From the NCBI GenBank assembly GCA_029339195.1, contig JAPTJF010000002.1, positions 186,001-250,000 on the forward strand: a stretch of 64,000 nt of DNA, written 5' to 3'. Below are positions 35,416-49,000 of this stretch, piece by piece. Each line of letters begins with the position of its first letter. Within the stretch, counting starts at the first letter, position 1. Source of the DNA: Micractinium sp. NFX-FRZ. Taxonomy: Eukaryota > Chlorophyta > Trebouxiophyceae > Chlorellales > Chlorellaceae. The notes below the pieces were generated by a model. That model ran no database searches. It was not told where the DNA came from and worked only from the letters and a program-made list of their open reading frames with translations. A program made the position numbers and the translations under genes.

Positions 35416-35814
35416 CACACTGATGCCGCCGCCGCAGCTGAGGCATTACCCTGGGCCCCTCAAGCACCCGCGCCCCCTTTTTGCGCTGTGCCAACCAGGC
35501 ACTGCGTGAGCCCGATCCTGCAGGGTGCCCTGCTCCACGCCACCCGCTCCTTCCACCGTTCCGTATTGCACTGTTTGAACGCTGCTCAGCACCCGTGACT
35601 CGTGAGATTCAGTGCAGCGTCCAAGTAGGATACCTCCCTGAGTGTACGAATGGCCAACAAGATTACTGACTCGCTGACAAGGGCTGCAACAGCGGTGTGC
35701 CTTACAGTATATCATACAGTGGGATTTGCCAACAGCAATCACTCATGCCCAGCCATGTGCAGGCAGCGCTCAGCAGTGCCGCAAGCAGCCCTGCTGTGTG
35801 CGCCACCTTGCCGA
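35416..35814. other. Tail-to-tail intergenic region (ABC transporter / COG8)
   Basis: 399 bp of 3' flank for both genes; no coding sequence seen. Confidence 0.5.
35702..35706 (-). promoter_or_regulatory. Candidate TGTAA poly(A) signal of COG8
   Basis: ttaca on the plus strand is TGTAA on the minus strand, about 110 bases beyond the COG8 stop. Confidence 0.5.
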
Positions 35815-37501
35815 TCAGCTGCCATCTGCGTCGCGCTGCGCTGCCATGTCAGCCAGCGGCTGCGCCACCGCCCGCGTGTCCAGCAGGGCGGCACCACCGG
35901 TGTAGATGCGTTCAAAGCAGGAGGCGATGTAGGGGCAGAGCACGGTGGAGTGTGCCCTGCAGGCGGCATCGAACGCTGCCTGCTCTGCCTCTCCCAGCGC
36001 CCGGGTGAGGCCATAGTGCGCCAGCGAGGAGGACACCCCCACTAGCGACTCCTGCAGCACAGCAGCTGCAGGCTGCCGCAGCGACAGCGGCGCGCAGTGC
36101 CGCAGCTCGTTGAATGCAGCCAGCAGCCCGTTGGTGTACACCGCCAGAGGGATGTGATCCACCAGTGCCTGGGGCAGCACGCCTGGGGTGGCGGAGGGCG
36201 CCGCTGCCGGCGCGGCTGCTGCGTTGCCGCCCTCTGCCGCCGCCGCGGCTGCTGCCCCTGCTGCTGCCGCGTCGCTGGCCTGCCTGCTGCGTGACGAGAG
36301 GCTGCCGGTGGACCACTTGTGCGAGTCGAGCAGCGAGCGGAAGGAGTCGGAGGCAGCAGACACGCCCTGCAGCAAGGCGCAGCAACAGGGAACGACAGAG
36401 TTGAAGGAGTGTGCCAGAGGCCAGTCTGCGCAGCACTGGGACGGTGGCGCTCCGCCATGCACCCCAGACAGCCCAGCTGCCTGCACGGTCGGCGTGCACA
36501 GCCAGGCAGGCAGCCGGCTGGGCTGCCACCCATCCGAGCCCCCTTCCCCGTCCCAGGCCCGATGCCAGCATGTCAGCGCAGCACGTCTGCCCCCGCCCCT
36601 CTCTCCCTCCTTCCCACACCAAAACCCAACCACCCACCTTGCCGTACAGCGCCAGCACCGCCTGCTCGAACAGGGGGGCCAGCAGGGGGCGGAAGTCGAG
36701 CCCCACGCGGCCCAGGCTGCCGCCGCAATACATGGCGTGGTCCAGCACGCTGGCCAGGCTGCCACCCTCCTGCACGTGCGGCAGGTGCTGGCGCACTGCC
36801 TGCATCCAGTATCAAGGGGGGTGGGCAGATGGTGGGCGGGTGTGCAGGTGCATGCGGATGAGGGGGGTAGGGCGGGCTGGCAAGGGCGGCTAGTGGCTTT
36901 TAGAACCCCACCGCGGCTGCTGTCCCCTGTTACAGCTAGCCAGCTGGCAATGGCTTGCAAGGACATCAGCACCCTGGCAACTCCATGCTCAGCTCAAAGT
37001 TCAGCAGCATAGCAGGCGCATATAGCCTCGCACACCTCGAGGTATGCTGCGATGCGACGCTGCGCCCAGGTGTACAGGATGCCGCCATCCCGCGCCTTGC
37101 CGCCCTGCTGGAGGAAGGGCGTCAGGCAGCAATGAGAGGCGAGGGAAGGGGCGTGTGGGGGTGACTGGCCACACCTTCAACTGGCAGCGCTGTGTGCAGC
37201 ACGTCTGAGCCCCAACTAGCAGCCCACCCAGCCCCACCTCTGCTCTCCCCCGCACCCTCCCCACCCATGACCCTCACAAACCTTCCCCGCCCTGTGCGCC
37301 CCCCCACCTGGTCCCCCGGCGCCTCGTCAGCAAAGATGGCCCTGTACTGCATCACCACGTCAAAGAGGTGCAGGCGGTACACGTCTGTGAGGCGCTTCAG
37401 GAACTCGTAGGGGTGCGAGTCGTCCAGCTCGGCAGCCAGCCCCGCAATCCAGGCCTCACGCCGCTGCAAAAAGGCGCGCCGCAGCTCAGCCTCTGCGAAT
37501 G

Positions 37502-37558
<57 letters not shown>

Positions 37559-38922
37559 GGTACGCGGGGGCGGGGGTGAGCGGAAGGCTGCATGCGGCGA
37601 CATTGGCAGGCAGCGAGTGAGTAAGGTAGCGGGAGGCCATCTCTGCCACGCGCCTCTGCTTGCAGTGCCCCATGTCAGAGTGCACCCAGGCAGCGCACAG
37701 TGTGTGCAGCACCACCTGGCACCAACGCAGGCTGCGCAGCTGCCCCACGCCCCCGCCCAAAGCGCTGTGCCGCACCTGGGAAAGCTGCCAGGCGGCGCAG
37801 GTAGCCGATGACGCGCAGGCACTCTGGCAGCTGGATGGCGCCCTGCAGCCGCTGCAGCAGCTGCTCCAGCATGCCGGCAGACACCCCCGCCACCTCGCCC
37901 ACCAGCCGCTGCACCACCGGCAGCTCGCCGTGCATCACCGACACCTGGCGGCCGATGGGGAGACAGGGGGAGGTTGTGAGGGCGGGGAGAGGGGCGGGCA
38001 CAAGCAGCAGGCGCAGAGGAGAGACTCGCATGCAGTCATCTTTGAACTACATGGCAGGCGGCGTGCGCCAAACATGTGACAAATCAAATCCTCCATTGGC
38101 CCCACACGCACAACCATGCATTGCTTGCCCAACCGGCCACCACCCAGACAAGACGCTGCACACACAACACCAAGCACACACACACACACACACACACAAG
38201 CAGCATCCAGCCAGGCAGGCGCCCAGCCCGGCAGTGGCCGCCCACCTTGTTCACAAAGGCGCGCAGGTCGAGCGCCTCGTCAAAGTTGCCGCTGCGGCAG
38301 CACGTGTCCATCAGCTGAGGCACCTCCAGCACCTCCAACACCGTGGGGTGCGTGCCTGCAGGAGCGGAGGAGCGAGGGGCGCGGCGGGGGCTTTGATGGC
38401 GCTGCAGGCACTGGATTTATGTAAGGCAAAGCAAGAGAACGCTGCACAGTGTGCACGGCGCGGCAGCTGCAACTCCCAGCACAGCGATGCCATCACCCAA
38501 ACACTCCCCCCGGCGCTGGCGCACGCACTGTAGAGCTGGCGGTTGTCGGCTCGCTTGGTCGCAATGGCGGCGGCGTCGTGTCGGAAGCGGTCGCAGGCGG
38601 CCTGCAGCTTGGGCAGGTCCCGCGCCAGGTCATCCAAGTGGCTGGTGGCAGCACCCAGCTGGGCGCGCAGGTCGCCCAGGCAGCGCTGCGTGTCGATGAA
38701 CGAGCGGTAGTGCCCCACCGCCGTGTCCTGCAGCTGACGCCTGATCTGCTCCTGGTCCGCCCGCAGCAGCTCCGGCTCCTTGCTCAGCCGCTCCAGGCTG
38801 TAGGACAGCAGCTCTGAAAAGTAGGCCGCGCTCTCCGCGTCGGCGGCGGGTGCGGCAGCGGCGGCAGCGGCAGCAGCGCCCTGTTGGCCCCTGCTGCCCG
38901 CAGGCGCCACTTCCGCAGCCAT
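35815..38922 (-). CDS. COG8: COG8, conserved oligomeric Golgi complex subunit 8
   Basis: Subunit of the COG vesicle-tethering complex, which keeps glycosylation enzymes in the Golgi. Seven exons on the minus strand (38922-38529, 38355-38246, 37944-37776, 37492-37308, 37104-37036, 36799-36638, 36366-35815) join in phase to 546 residues, near the usual length. The Dor1-like signature is clear: [67 protein letters not shown] and [19 protein letters not shown]. The N-terminus and a stretch near residue 400 carry poly-Ala insertions typical of this genome. The intron before exon 4 holds a long GGCA microsatellite and the next upstream intron a CA repeat. It is head to head with CAP-G. Confidence 0.9.
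37503..37556. repeat. (GGCA)n tetranucleotide microsatellite, about 13 copies
   Basis: Uninterrupted aggc/ggca array in the COG8 intron, directly upstream (coding sense) of the exon starting at 37492, so its length may influence the branch-point region. Confidence 0.95.
38175..38198. repeat. (CA)n microsatellite in COG8 intron
   Basis: Uninterrupted ca dinucleotide array of about 12 units inside the intron between 37944 and 38246. Confidence 0.95.
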
Positions 38923-39291
38923 TCCGGTCGGCAGCGATCAGAGCTTGAGTAAGGGCGAGCCCGACAGCGCTGCGGCGAGAATGTGCAAGACGGGCCACGT
39001 CGGTGCCCGCAACTGGCGATCCAAACGGTGACAAAGACCAAATCAAGTGCCAAGGCGAGTTGGACTCGAGGCTGACCCCACAGCAGTGCTTTGGGCCGAT
39101 CCCCGAGTTCCTGCTGGCTTGGTGGCGCGGCTGATGGTGTGCACGCCTTGATCAGAGTGCCCACATCAGGCAGGAGAGGGGAAACGAGGCGATGCGGGGA
39201 GAGCATTCCCATCCGACGTGGCGGCAAGACAAATGAAAGCAGAGCGCGACAGCTCCCTCCGCACACTCTCCCGCCCAAACACACGACCAAC
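38923..39291. promoter_or_regulatory. Head-to-head intergenic region (COG8 / CAP-G)
   Basis: 369 bp between divergent start codons; a bidirectional promoter is likely. No TATA box seen. Confidence 0.5.
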
Positions 39292-42200
39292 ATGGCGCGC
39301 GGGCGGCGGCGCGTGAGCTCCGCGGGCCTCAGCGTGCCAGAGCTGCTGAACGAGGCGCAGCGCGGCGTGGCGAGCGCGCACCTGCGCTATGCCAAGATGA
39401 TGTGGGACGTGGCCACGGCAGACGCCGTGGGCACGCTCGACCAGCTGCTGATAGCGATGAAGTGGTTCGCGACGGTGGCGGAGGTGCGGCGACGCTGGCG
39501 GGTCGTGCTGCCGCTGCTGCTTCCAACTGCCGCGTTTGTTTTCTTGTCAGACCGCCAGGCTGCGGCTCAACATACACTTGCAACACACCAAGCAGCCTCG
39601 TGCGCATTGTCCTTCCTTTTGCCGCTGCCCCCCCCCACCCGCCTTGGCTTCCCGCTGCCCCGCCCTTGTTCCCTGCAGCCGACGGTGTACCAGTCCCGCC
39701 TGCTCAGCTTCTTCGGCACCTTTGCCAATGAGGCGACCACCGAGGACCGCGTGCCCTTCATTGAGATGCTGCTGGCGCCGCTGGTGGAGCTGAGCTACGC
39801 CAAGGACCACACTGCCCGCTGGCGCATGTGCCAGCTGCTGTACGCGCTGGTGGGCAACTTGCCGGCCGAGGCGGAGCTCAGCGATGAGGTGGTGGACGCC
39901 TTTGAGACAGCCATGGTGGAGCGGCTGGAGGACAGCAAGCCCACAATTCGTGCGGTGGCGGTGCGCGCGCTGGGGCGCCTGCCCGACCCCGGCCCCGCAG
40001 GCGACTACTCCCAGTGTGAGCTCACGCAGACCATGCTCGAGATGCTGGCGGCGGAGAAGAGCAAGGCAGTGCGCAAGGCTGTGCTGGCCACGTTGCCCTG
40101 CTCCGAGTTCACGCGCAAGTACTTTGTGGAGCGCACGCGCGACGAGGCCGACGATGTGAGGCGGGGTGGCGGGGGGCTTCTGTGGCAGTTGTGGGTTCCA
40201 GGTTGGGGCCGGAGGAAGGAGTGGGAAGGGTGCCTGGCATGGCAGGGGCTGCCCCCCTGCTGGTGTGCAATCAAGTGCCTGGCAACTGCTGTGGTGCTGG
40301 CACGGCAGCTCCGTTGCTGGCTGGCTGTGGGGGGAGGGCAGCGGCCACCTGGCCTGCTGCCCCGAAGCTGCGCTTGCTTTGCGCACTACGGTTGCAGTCC
40401 TTGCCTGGCCGGTGTCCATGCCATGTGCCGATTCGACTCCTCCCTGCTTCCCCTGCTGCCCTGCGCCCGGCCACAGGTGCGCAAGATGGTGTACATGGCG
40501 ATTGCGGAGCGCGTGCCGCTGTCGGCAATGCCCACCGACGAGGCTGTGATGCTGCTGCGCCGCGGCCTCAGCGACCGTGCGGCCACCGTTCGCGAGGCAG
40601 TGGCCTCCACGCTGCTGCTGACCTGGCTGGAAGAGCACGAGGGAGAGCCGCTGCAGCTGGTGCACGCGCTGGGCGTGCATGCATACCCAGGTGGGGACTG
40701 GCGCGTGCCGTTGGCTGGCAGTGGGGCGGCTGTGCTGAGGCTGGCAGGCAGGGTTGCGTGATCGCTGCTCACATGCCTTGGTTGATGTCTCGATCAGGGG
40801 CTTTTCTTGTTTCCTGGATGGACATCAGGGCCAGCACAGGTGGCCAGCTGCCAGGCCAGCTGCCTCTCCTGCCTTCACTTCTGCTCCGCTGCTGCGCCCC
40901 TGCCAGCTCTCATCTGCCCGCATCCTCCCCCCTCCTTCTTCCCCTCAAAACCCCATGCCTCCGCAGAGGAGTGCGAGCTGGTGCTGAAGACGCTGCTGGA
41001 CAGAGGCGCGATGAACGCAGTGCACCTGGGGCGCATGGCGGAGAGCGACAGCATGGGGCTGCGAGCCGACTTTGGGCTGCCCAACGTGCTGATGGGGCCC
41101 GCCTCCGCCCTCTTCTGGCGCGTGGTGTGTGAGTGGCTGTCCGCCCAGGCTGCCAGCAAGGGCCTGTCTGCAGCCAACAAGGTGGGTGCAGCTGCCACCA
41201 TCGACGCGGCAGTGGCGTTGGAGCGGCTGAATGCGCTGGAGGCGGCGCTGCCAGCCACTGTTGCTGACATGGCAGACATCATTGCCAAGCATGCGGCCGC
41301 GGGTGCTGGGTACCGCTTCTCCACGGGGCAGCTGATGCAGCTGGCGGCCAAGTGCATGGACTTTGCAGACGCGGCGGGGCGCTCCGCCGCCTCGCTCATG
41401 CTGCGCGGGCTGCTGAGCAGTGCCCCCAGGTGAGCGTGGAGGTGTGTGGTGATAGAGGGGGGCTTGGGATGGGCGGATATGGGCAGTGCACCAGGCTTGC
41501 CTTTCCAGCAGAGGAGGAGGGCAGGATTGCATGCAATCGTACTAATCTTAACTGCTTTATGCCACCCTGGCTGCCCATCTCACTGCCCCTTGCTCACTGC
41601 TTGCCCTATGTGGCCGGCAGCGGCGACGACGCCGAGGAGGCTTCCGCCTGGGAGGCTGCCTGGCACAGTGACTCCTGGCTGCGCGCGCTGGCGCTGTTCC
41701 TGCGCAAGGTGTACGGCTCGCCCGCTGAGCTGGCAGACGCGATGCTGGATGTGGTGGGAGACCTGTACCGCCAGGGCGGCTGGGCTGCAGAGGGCGCCGA
41801 GCCCCCGGAGCAGGCCTGGGTGCACGCCCTGGGTGTGGCGGGGCTCATGCTGGAGCAGCTGACCTCTGCCCGCCCCGCGCTGGCGGCGCACTCCTCCTTT
41901 GGGCTGCGTGACCTGCTGGACTGCATCATCCAGCCGGGCCTGCGCAACCGCTCCGCCAAGGTGGGTGGGGGAGGGAGGGCAAGGGGGGATGGGCTGAGAG
42001 AGGGTGTGGGGGGATTGTGTGTGTTCGGGGAGCGACAATGCCAGCTGGGAACGTGGTGAGGTGGGGACGGGCAAGTGATGGTGCAGCAGTGTAGCTGAGC
42101 CGGAGGATGCATGCTGTGGCGCAATCGGCGTGTGGTGCTGGCAGGGCACCATATCAGCGGTGCACCTGCCTCCCTCCCCTTCCACCCTGCAACACCCCGG

Positions 42201-45200
42201 TTGTGGTTCTCACTGCTGCCGTGTGGCCTCCCCTTTTCTTCCCCCACAGGTGCGCCGCGAGGCGGTGCGCTGCCTGGGGCTGTACTGCCTGCTGGACGGC
42301 ATCCCCACCGCCCGCTCCAGCCACCTGCTGGTGCTGCGCCAGGTGCTCATCACGCCCGGCGAGTCGTCCAATGTCAAGGCTGTGGCGGCGCAGGTGAGAC
42401 GCCGCAGCAGAAGACGCAGCAGCAGCACTTGCGATGTGTGGCGGTGCAGATGGGGAATGGCTCTCCCTGCCCAGCTCCTGCATCCACTCGCCTGCCCAAA
42501 TGAATGGTTGCCCGCTGTCCCTGCACACACCCTCCCTCCACTGCCACCCTGCCTGCTGCCCGAGGGCCAGCCAAAGTTGTATTCTTGTCACGTCACCTCG
42601 CTACCCACCGCCATTCTTGTGCTGCAGGCTCTGGGCGACTACGCCCTGGCCTACGGCGTGAAGGAGGCTGACCGCTGCCTGACTGCTGACCTGGCGGGCG
42701 GCCTGCTGCCTGGGCTGGACCCCGAGCTGCAGCAGAAGCCTCTGATCGACATGCTGCTGGACGTGCTGCGCCAGTGGGTGGACGGCTTTGCTGTGCTGGC
42801 GGCCGAGGCGGCTGGGGCGCGCAAGAAGTCGGCGGTGCGGCGCAGCCGCAGCAGCGAGGGCCTGGAGGCGGCGGGGGCGCTGGGCGCTGCTGTGGTGGAG
42901 GCGCTGGCGCGGCTGGTGCGGGCGCACCTGCGCTGGCAGGGGCGGGAGGTGGCGGAGGGACGGGAACTGGCGATGGAGGACATGGAGGTGGTCAAGGTGA
43001 GAGGGCGGTGGTGGGAGGGGCGGGCGAGCTGAGCGGGGTGGGGGAGGGGAGGGGAGGGGGTGCAGTATTTTCAGACACAGTGTGTGGGCACACAGCAGAT
43101 GACCGGGAGGATGGGCGCAGTGCCCTGGGCCCCCTTGCTCTGACCGGCTCTGCTCCCGTAACTATAAGCGCGCCCATGCCTCCATGCGCCAGTTGACTGG
43201 GGCTGCTGCACCAGAACCCTGTATCTCGCCTGCCCTTGTGCTGAACCCCTGAAGCCCCTCCCTCCCTCCCTCTGCCCGTGCCTGCAGGTGCTGGTTGAGC
43301 TGGTGCTGCTGTACTTCAACCCCGACATCGAGGCCGCCACCCTGGTGTGCCAGGCGCTGCCCGTCTTCTTCCAGAACTACGCGGAGCTGACGGCGGAGCA
43401 CCAGCAGTTCCTGGCCACCGCCTTCCTGCCTGCAGCGCACCTGTGAGTTAAGGCGGTGGCAAGGGATGGCGGGGCATACCAGGAGGACGAAGTGGTGGCA
43501 CTTCCAAAGGTAGCAGTTTCTTCATGTCCACTGGCGCCACTCACATCGTTTACTGCAACCAAACCCCCTTGCTGATGTCACATGCTTGTGCCCTGCCCGC
43601 CTGCGCCTGCCTCTCTCCCGTGCTGCCTGCAGCGCCGCCGGCGACGACAAGGTGGGCGGCAAACGCATGACCGCGGCCACCTGCACCTCCGCCAAGGTCA
43701 TGGGCTTCATGGCGCAGCTGCTCATGACGCCCTACGGACCCATGGGCAAGGTGGGTGACGGGGAGGCAGGGGGGTGGGCAACAATGGTTGAAGGTAGCTG
43801 ACCGGCAAGAGGGGATGCTCCAGCCCAGGGATGGCTCGCTTGCGTTCTTTAATGCATTGCCTGCCTGCCTGCCTGCCCGTCCACCCTAATTGCCCCACCT
43901 GTGTGCCGGCCACCCATGTGCCCTGCCTGCCCCGCGCTCAACACCTCCCCGCCGCCCCACCCCTTCCCCGCCCGCAGCAAGAGGCTGTGGGCCACGAGAT
44001 GCTTGTGGACATCGCGCTGCGTGAGCTGCTGGTGTGCCTGGGTGACCACGAGTACGACATCCAGGGGCTGGACGCACCCAAGCCCTACCTGACGGCTCTG
44101 GCTCGCGTGGCGGCGGCGCTGGAGGTCTTCCCAGTGGGCGAGGACGAGGGCGGGGTGCGCTGCCCGCCTGGCTGCCGCTTGTCACCCACGCTGCTGCCGC
44201 TTCCGACCCCTGCTGCTGTGACAACCTGTCGTGTTGCTTGCTTTGCAATGCAGTGCATGCCTGCTCTCGCCCTTGCTCACAACAGCTTGCCTCTGTGCAT
44301 GGCCAGTCTGCCCTGCACCCTATGTTGCACGCTGTACCCCCCAACCGCATGTGCTGCCCCCACGCCTCCCTGCCATACCTCCTCACCCCTCTCAACCGCC
44401 TCCTCCACCCCCGCCTGCATCAGGTGTCTGCGCGCGTGCTGCTGGAGATGGCACGGCGGGCGGCCACCTCGCCCAAGGTGGATGCCGCCATGCGCAAGGA
44501 GCTGGCGGCGCTGCAGCAGAAGCTGCGGGCGCGGGCCAAGCAGCACACGCTGGGGGTGGAGCCGCTGGCGCCCGAGGAGCTGGGCCAGCTGATGCAGCAG
44601 TGAGTGGGCGGGGAGGGAGGAATTTGAGGTGCATGCGCAGTTGCGGTGCATTGGTCAGCTGTAGCGCACCCATGCACCTTGCACAGGATGGCGGCGGAGC
44701 AGGCAGTGGGAGGCGGGCAGGCACCCATGCCAGCAGACTCGCCTTGCCTGCCCGCCTGCCTGCCTCCTGTTCACCGTGTTGCACTTCCTGTGCGTGTTTC
44801 AACCCAACCGCTACGACTGTTGTTGTTTCTGTTGCAGGATCAGCCAGTTTGGTGCCACCGGCAACATCCTGGACGAGTTCCCGTTGCCCTTTGATGCCCT
44901 GCCCGAGGTGGTGCCACCCGGGGCGGGTGGCAAGACCCCCGCCAAGACGCCCGCCCGCGGCGGGCGGCGCGCCATGGCCAGGGCGGGGACGGACAGCGAG
45001 GAGGAGGACAGCGAGGGAGGGCCGCAGATGCCGCAGTCCTCAGATGACGAGGAGGAGGGCGAGGTGAGGCGAGGGTTGTTTTGAAGAGATGGCAGCGGCA
45101 GGTGCAGCTGGCAGACTGCGTGAGTGTTGTTTGTACCACACCCAACCAGCACCAGCATTTCCTGCACCCTGCTGCTCAGCCTGCACCATTCTGTGGCTTG

Positions 45201-45536
45201 CTCAGGACTGGATGCCGAGCGCTTGCTTTGCCTTGCCTGCCTTCTCGTCTCCCGCCCGCCCCGCAGGAGCGCACGCCCGCGCGCGTGCCCCCCACCGCGT
45301 CCCGCCGCCTGCCCGACCGCGCGGCCCGAAGCGCGCGCAAGCCCGTGGTGGACCCCGCCTCCTCCTCATCCGATGAGGAGAGCGAGGATGAGCAGGACGG
45401 GGAGGAGGACGATGGCGTGTCGCCCCTGGCTGAGAACATGAGCCCCGCGGTGCGGCGGGCCAGCAAGGCGCGGCGACAGTCGAGCGACAGCGTGTCGGCG
45501 CTGCGCCAGGCGCTGCAGGAGAACCGCATTAGCTGA
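39292..45536 (+). CDS. NCAPG: Condensin I subunit CAP-G (HEAT-repeat, YCG1-like)
   Basis: Non-SMC condensin subunit that binds DNA with the kleisin CAP-H during mitotic chromosome compaction. Thirteen exons (39292-39483, 39679-40155, 40477-40690, 40967-41429, 41621-41960, 42250-42393, 42628-42996, 43288-43442, 43633-43750, 43978-44154, 44424-44599, 44838-45063, 45267-45536) join in phase to about 1,106 residues. HEAT-type units run throughout (SKAVRKAVLATLPCSEF, DDVRKMVYMAIAERVPLSAM, LLRRGLSDRAATVREAV, KVRREAVRCLGLYCLLDG). LVELVLLYFNPD followed by a DFG-less HEAT block matches the Cnd3 domain. The C-terminus is disordered, acidic and Ser-rich (DSEEEDSEGG, SSSSDEESEDEQDGEEDD) with KTPAKTPARGG and SPAVRR, plausible CDK sites. 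The intron at 44600 has a donor overlapping an in-frame TGA (cagca|gtgagt), so missplicing would truncate the protein. Confidence 0.9.
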
Positions 45537-46081
45537 GACAGGCTGGGCGCGCAGGGGACGCGGGCAGCAAGCAGCTGGCAGTGCAGCAGGGCCGGGTAGG
45601 CCCAAGCTGAGGCCGCCAGGCAGGAGGTGCCACTCCGCACACCGTGTCAGCCTGCTGGGAACAGCCCACCCGCCGCCTACCTGCTTGTACTTTTGAATGC
45701 AAACAACACTGACTGCCTGACCTTCAATTGCAACCACACTGGATTGACGAACACATTCCCAACGAATGTTTGTGACCGACAATGGGCTCCAACTATCTGT
45801 GCCCAGACGTGCTGCACAGCTTGCTTAGCTCCCACAGCTCCCGACAGTGCCTCAAGAATGCTGTCGTGGCTGCCTGAAGCGCTTTACATACTGCAGTTAC
45901 AAGGTCATGGCTGCATCACTTTGCAAGTAGGCAGGGCAGGCAGGCCAGCAGGCAGGCCTTCCATGCAACCTCATGCTCCTTGTGCCCCTGTCCACCTGTC
46001 TGTCCCCCGCGGCTGGGAATGCTGGCCACAAAACTGCTCCCAGCCGCCGGGCATGCCGCCTGCCCGCCCGACTGCGCCCGC
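45537..46081. other. Tail-to-tail intergenic region (CAP-G / EMC1)
   Basis: 545 bp of 3' flanks; no coding sequence seen. Minus-strand TGTAA motifs at 45884-45888 and 45897-45901 could end EMC1 transcripts, about 185 bases beyond its stop. Confidence 0.5.
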
Positions 46082-49000
46082 CTACTGCCACTTTGCCTTG
46101 ACAGCGGTGCGGTTGGTCATGAGCTTGAGGACGACGGTGGCGCTAATCATTCCCACCACAATGAGCACCAGCAGGGCGTAGGGGAAGTCGTCGGGCACCA
46201 TGTCGAAGCTCCTGCATGGTGTTGGGGAAGCAGAGGGGTGAGGGACGACGGGAGGGTGAGCGCAGACATTGTGGTTCGGGGCCAAGCACTCAAGCAAGCA
46301 GGGGCTGGTCAAACGAAGCCAGGCGGAGGGGCCAGTGAGCCGGGTGGATTGTGACCTGAGCAGTCATGCACGCATCCACATGCACAGGCTGCCGCTGGTG
46401 CCGCCGGCCAGTGGGAATGACATGGCATGCTGGCGTGGCGCGGCTGCTGACTTGGAGGGTGTGAGGCGGGTGTAGAAGAGGTCCAGCCCGTGCGCCGCCA
46501 TCAGCTGCGTGCTCTCCAGCACGGCAGCCTCCACGGCCACGCCCGCCAGCCGCGCCACGCGGCGGTCCAGGGTGGCAAACATGGGGCTGCGGGGAGGGCG
46601 CAGGGGAGGGATAGGGGCGACGGGTTGGTACGACTGCTTTCTAGAGGAGTGGCAGGAGGGGTAAAAACGGTGGCTAGCAGCGGGATGCCGGTGGGGCAAG
46701 TATGTGGGGTGACAGGCGTGAGCGTCTTGAGAGCGGGTTTGACGAGGGTACAGAGCTTGGAAAAGGAGGCGACGTGCGTGACGTGAAGAGTGTGCATAGG
46801 TAGGGTTGCATTTGCTCTCGCCCAGGCCGCGTGCACATGCAACCCCCTCACCTCTGCACACACACACACACCCACACACACGTCGAAATGCTCCCCGCCC
46901 CCGGCCCCTGCCGCCCCCTCACCCTCCCATGGGCAGCTCCGGCTGGTAGGGCGGCAGCGCCTCTGCTGCCTGCTGCGGCGTCGGCTTCTGCCCCGGCGGC
47001 ACGATGGGGCGGCGGGGGTCCAGGAAGCGGCGGTCCAGCATGTACACCTGGCCTGCAGGCAGGCAGGCAGGCAGGAGAGGGTGGTGTCAACGGGGAGGCT
47101 GGAAAAGGGCAAGTGAATGCGGGCAGGTGCACGCAGGTCAACGGAGATGCTCTGTGGGGAGGGTGAGCCCAAGGCGGGCGGGGAGGGAGGAGGGAGGGAG
47201 GGTGGCGGGCGGCGTGACCATGACAGGGTGTGCAGGGGCAGTGCAGCAAACAGCAGACCCCCGAGTTCTAGCTGCTCTTGCTTTCAACCTGCCTGCCTTT
47301 GGTGGCAGGCTGCGCCATGCACCCTGCCCTCCCCGCATTAATCAAACAGCACGATCTCGAACCCCACCCACCACTCCCGCTAACCCTGCCCACCCAACAA
47401 AACGCTGTGCAGACCAGCACACAATCAAACACAATCAACTGCACCAAGCAGAGCACGCACCTGACGGCGTGAGCAGCATGATCTGCTTGGCGGTGTTGCC
47501 GCGTGCGCTGCGGGTGACGGCCAGCCCCGCCACGGGCAGGCGGCACAGGAAGGACTGGGAGCCGGCCTCCAGTGGGGGAGCGTCCCAGGAGCTGGACGTG
47601 ATGTTGGTCTCGCTGAACGCCAGGTCAGCCACCCTGAGGGAGGGTGGGGCAGGACGGGAGCAAGTGGCGTGAGTGGGGGAGGTAACCACAAGTCCCTTTT
47701 AGAATGTCCTGTCTGCCTAATTCCGCTTTCACCACTGTCCCGGGCTGCTACGCCATGGTACGCCATGGTGCGGTCCTCCCCGCCCTACCAGGCCTGTCCC
47801 AGCTGCGCTCACTTGAGGGTGGTGGGTGAGGCGTCAAAGAGCTCAAAGGACGCCATCTGCCAGCGGTGCGCCTCGGTGCTCCAAAAGTGGTAGGTGGCCG
47901 TGTTCTCAGACAGCACAGCGTGCACGGGGCCAGACGCGTCCTGCGGGCGGGGCAGGGCAGGGGAGGGCCGGGGAGCGCAGGTGGTGGAGGGTGTGAGATG
48001 AGGGGTGGGGCGTGAGGTCTGTGTTTGCTACAGGTTCCTCATGTTCTTAGACCGCACTGCGTGCACAGGTGCAGCGGCATCCGAAATGTGGGCAGACAGG
48101 CAGGCAGCAAAGCAGGCGCCGGTATGAGGGGATGGTCTGCAACGTGTACAGCCATCTGCCAGTGCGCCGACCTAGCTGGGGATTGGGCCAGCTCTGCAGC
48201 CTCAGCCTCGTGCTCTGCCCCCGCCAAAAGCCTTGTCCTCCTTCCAAGCAAGCCCCCTCCTCCCCATTCAACTCAATCCACACAGCCTGCCCACACTCCC
48301 CCTCACCTCGTGCGCCTGGCTGAACAGCACGCGCCCAGTCACCGCATCCAGCAGCGTGACCGTCAGGCGGGGCCCCGACGCCGCCTCTGCCTCCGCCCCC
48401 GCCGCGCCCCGGCTGCCCTGCGGCTCGCCTACCGCCACCAGCAGGGCGTTGGGGTTGAGGTACTTGAACTTGAGCTCGCCGCTCCCCATCACACGGGCAG
48501 GGGAGGCAACTGCCTCTCCGGGCGCATGGGAGGCGACCGCCAGGATGCGCTGCTGCGGGGCGGCGCTGCCCTCGGGCGCTGGCGCCGCCATCTGTGCTGA
48601 CCACCGCTCCTCAATGGCGCCCGTCTCTGCGGTTGGGGGAGGCGGTTGGGGAGGGAGGCAGGCAGGCAGGCGGGCAGGCAGGCAGAGTGGTGAGTTTGAG
48701 GGTCAAGGCCAGAGTCCCAACCCAGAAAAAAGGCTTTGGCCTTCGTGCGGGAAGGCAGGCTGGAGGGTGTCAAGCGCCTTTGGCAGCACTGGCAGGTCAG
48801 TGGCGGCGCCGTTAATTGGCACACGATGCGCACACACACCTGTGAACCCCAGGCCGCGCACGACGCCCGCCTCCCGGTCCACGCGCCAGAAGCTGAAGCC
48901 TGGGCGGGCGGCCCGGAAGGCAGCGTGCGCAGCGGGCGTGTCGGGCAGCAGCTTGGCAGCGCCCGCCGTGCCAGCTGGCGCCAGAACATACACATGCTGG

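Noticed and set aside
37503..37556. CRISPR-like array
   Set aside because: A simple GGCA tetranucleotide microsatellite without spacers, in a eukaryotic intron.
40182..41132. Plus-strand 316-residue frame overlapping CAP-G
   Set aside because: Out-of-frame shadow of CAP-G exons and introns; the HEAT-repeat frame is the one conserved.
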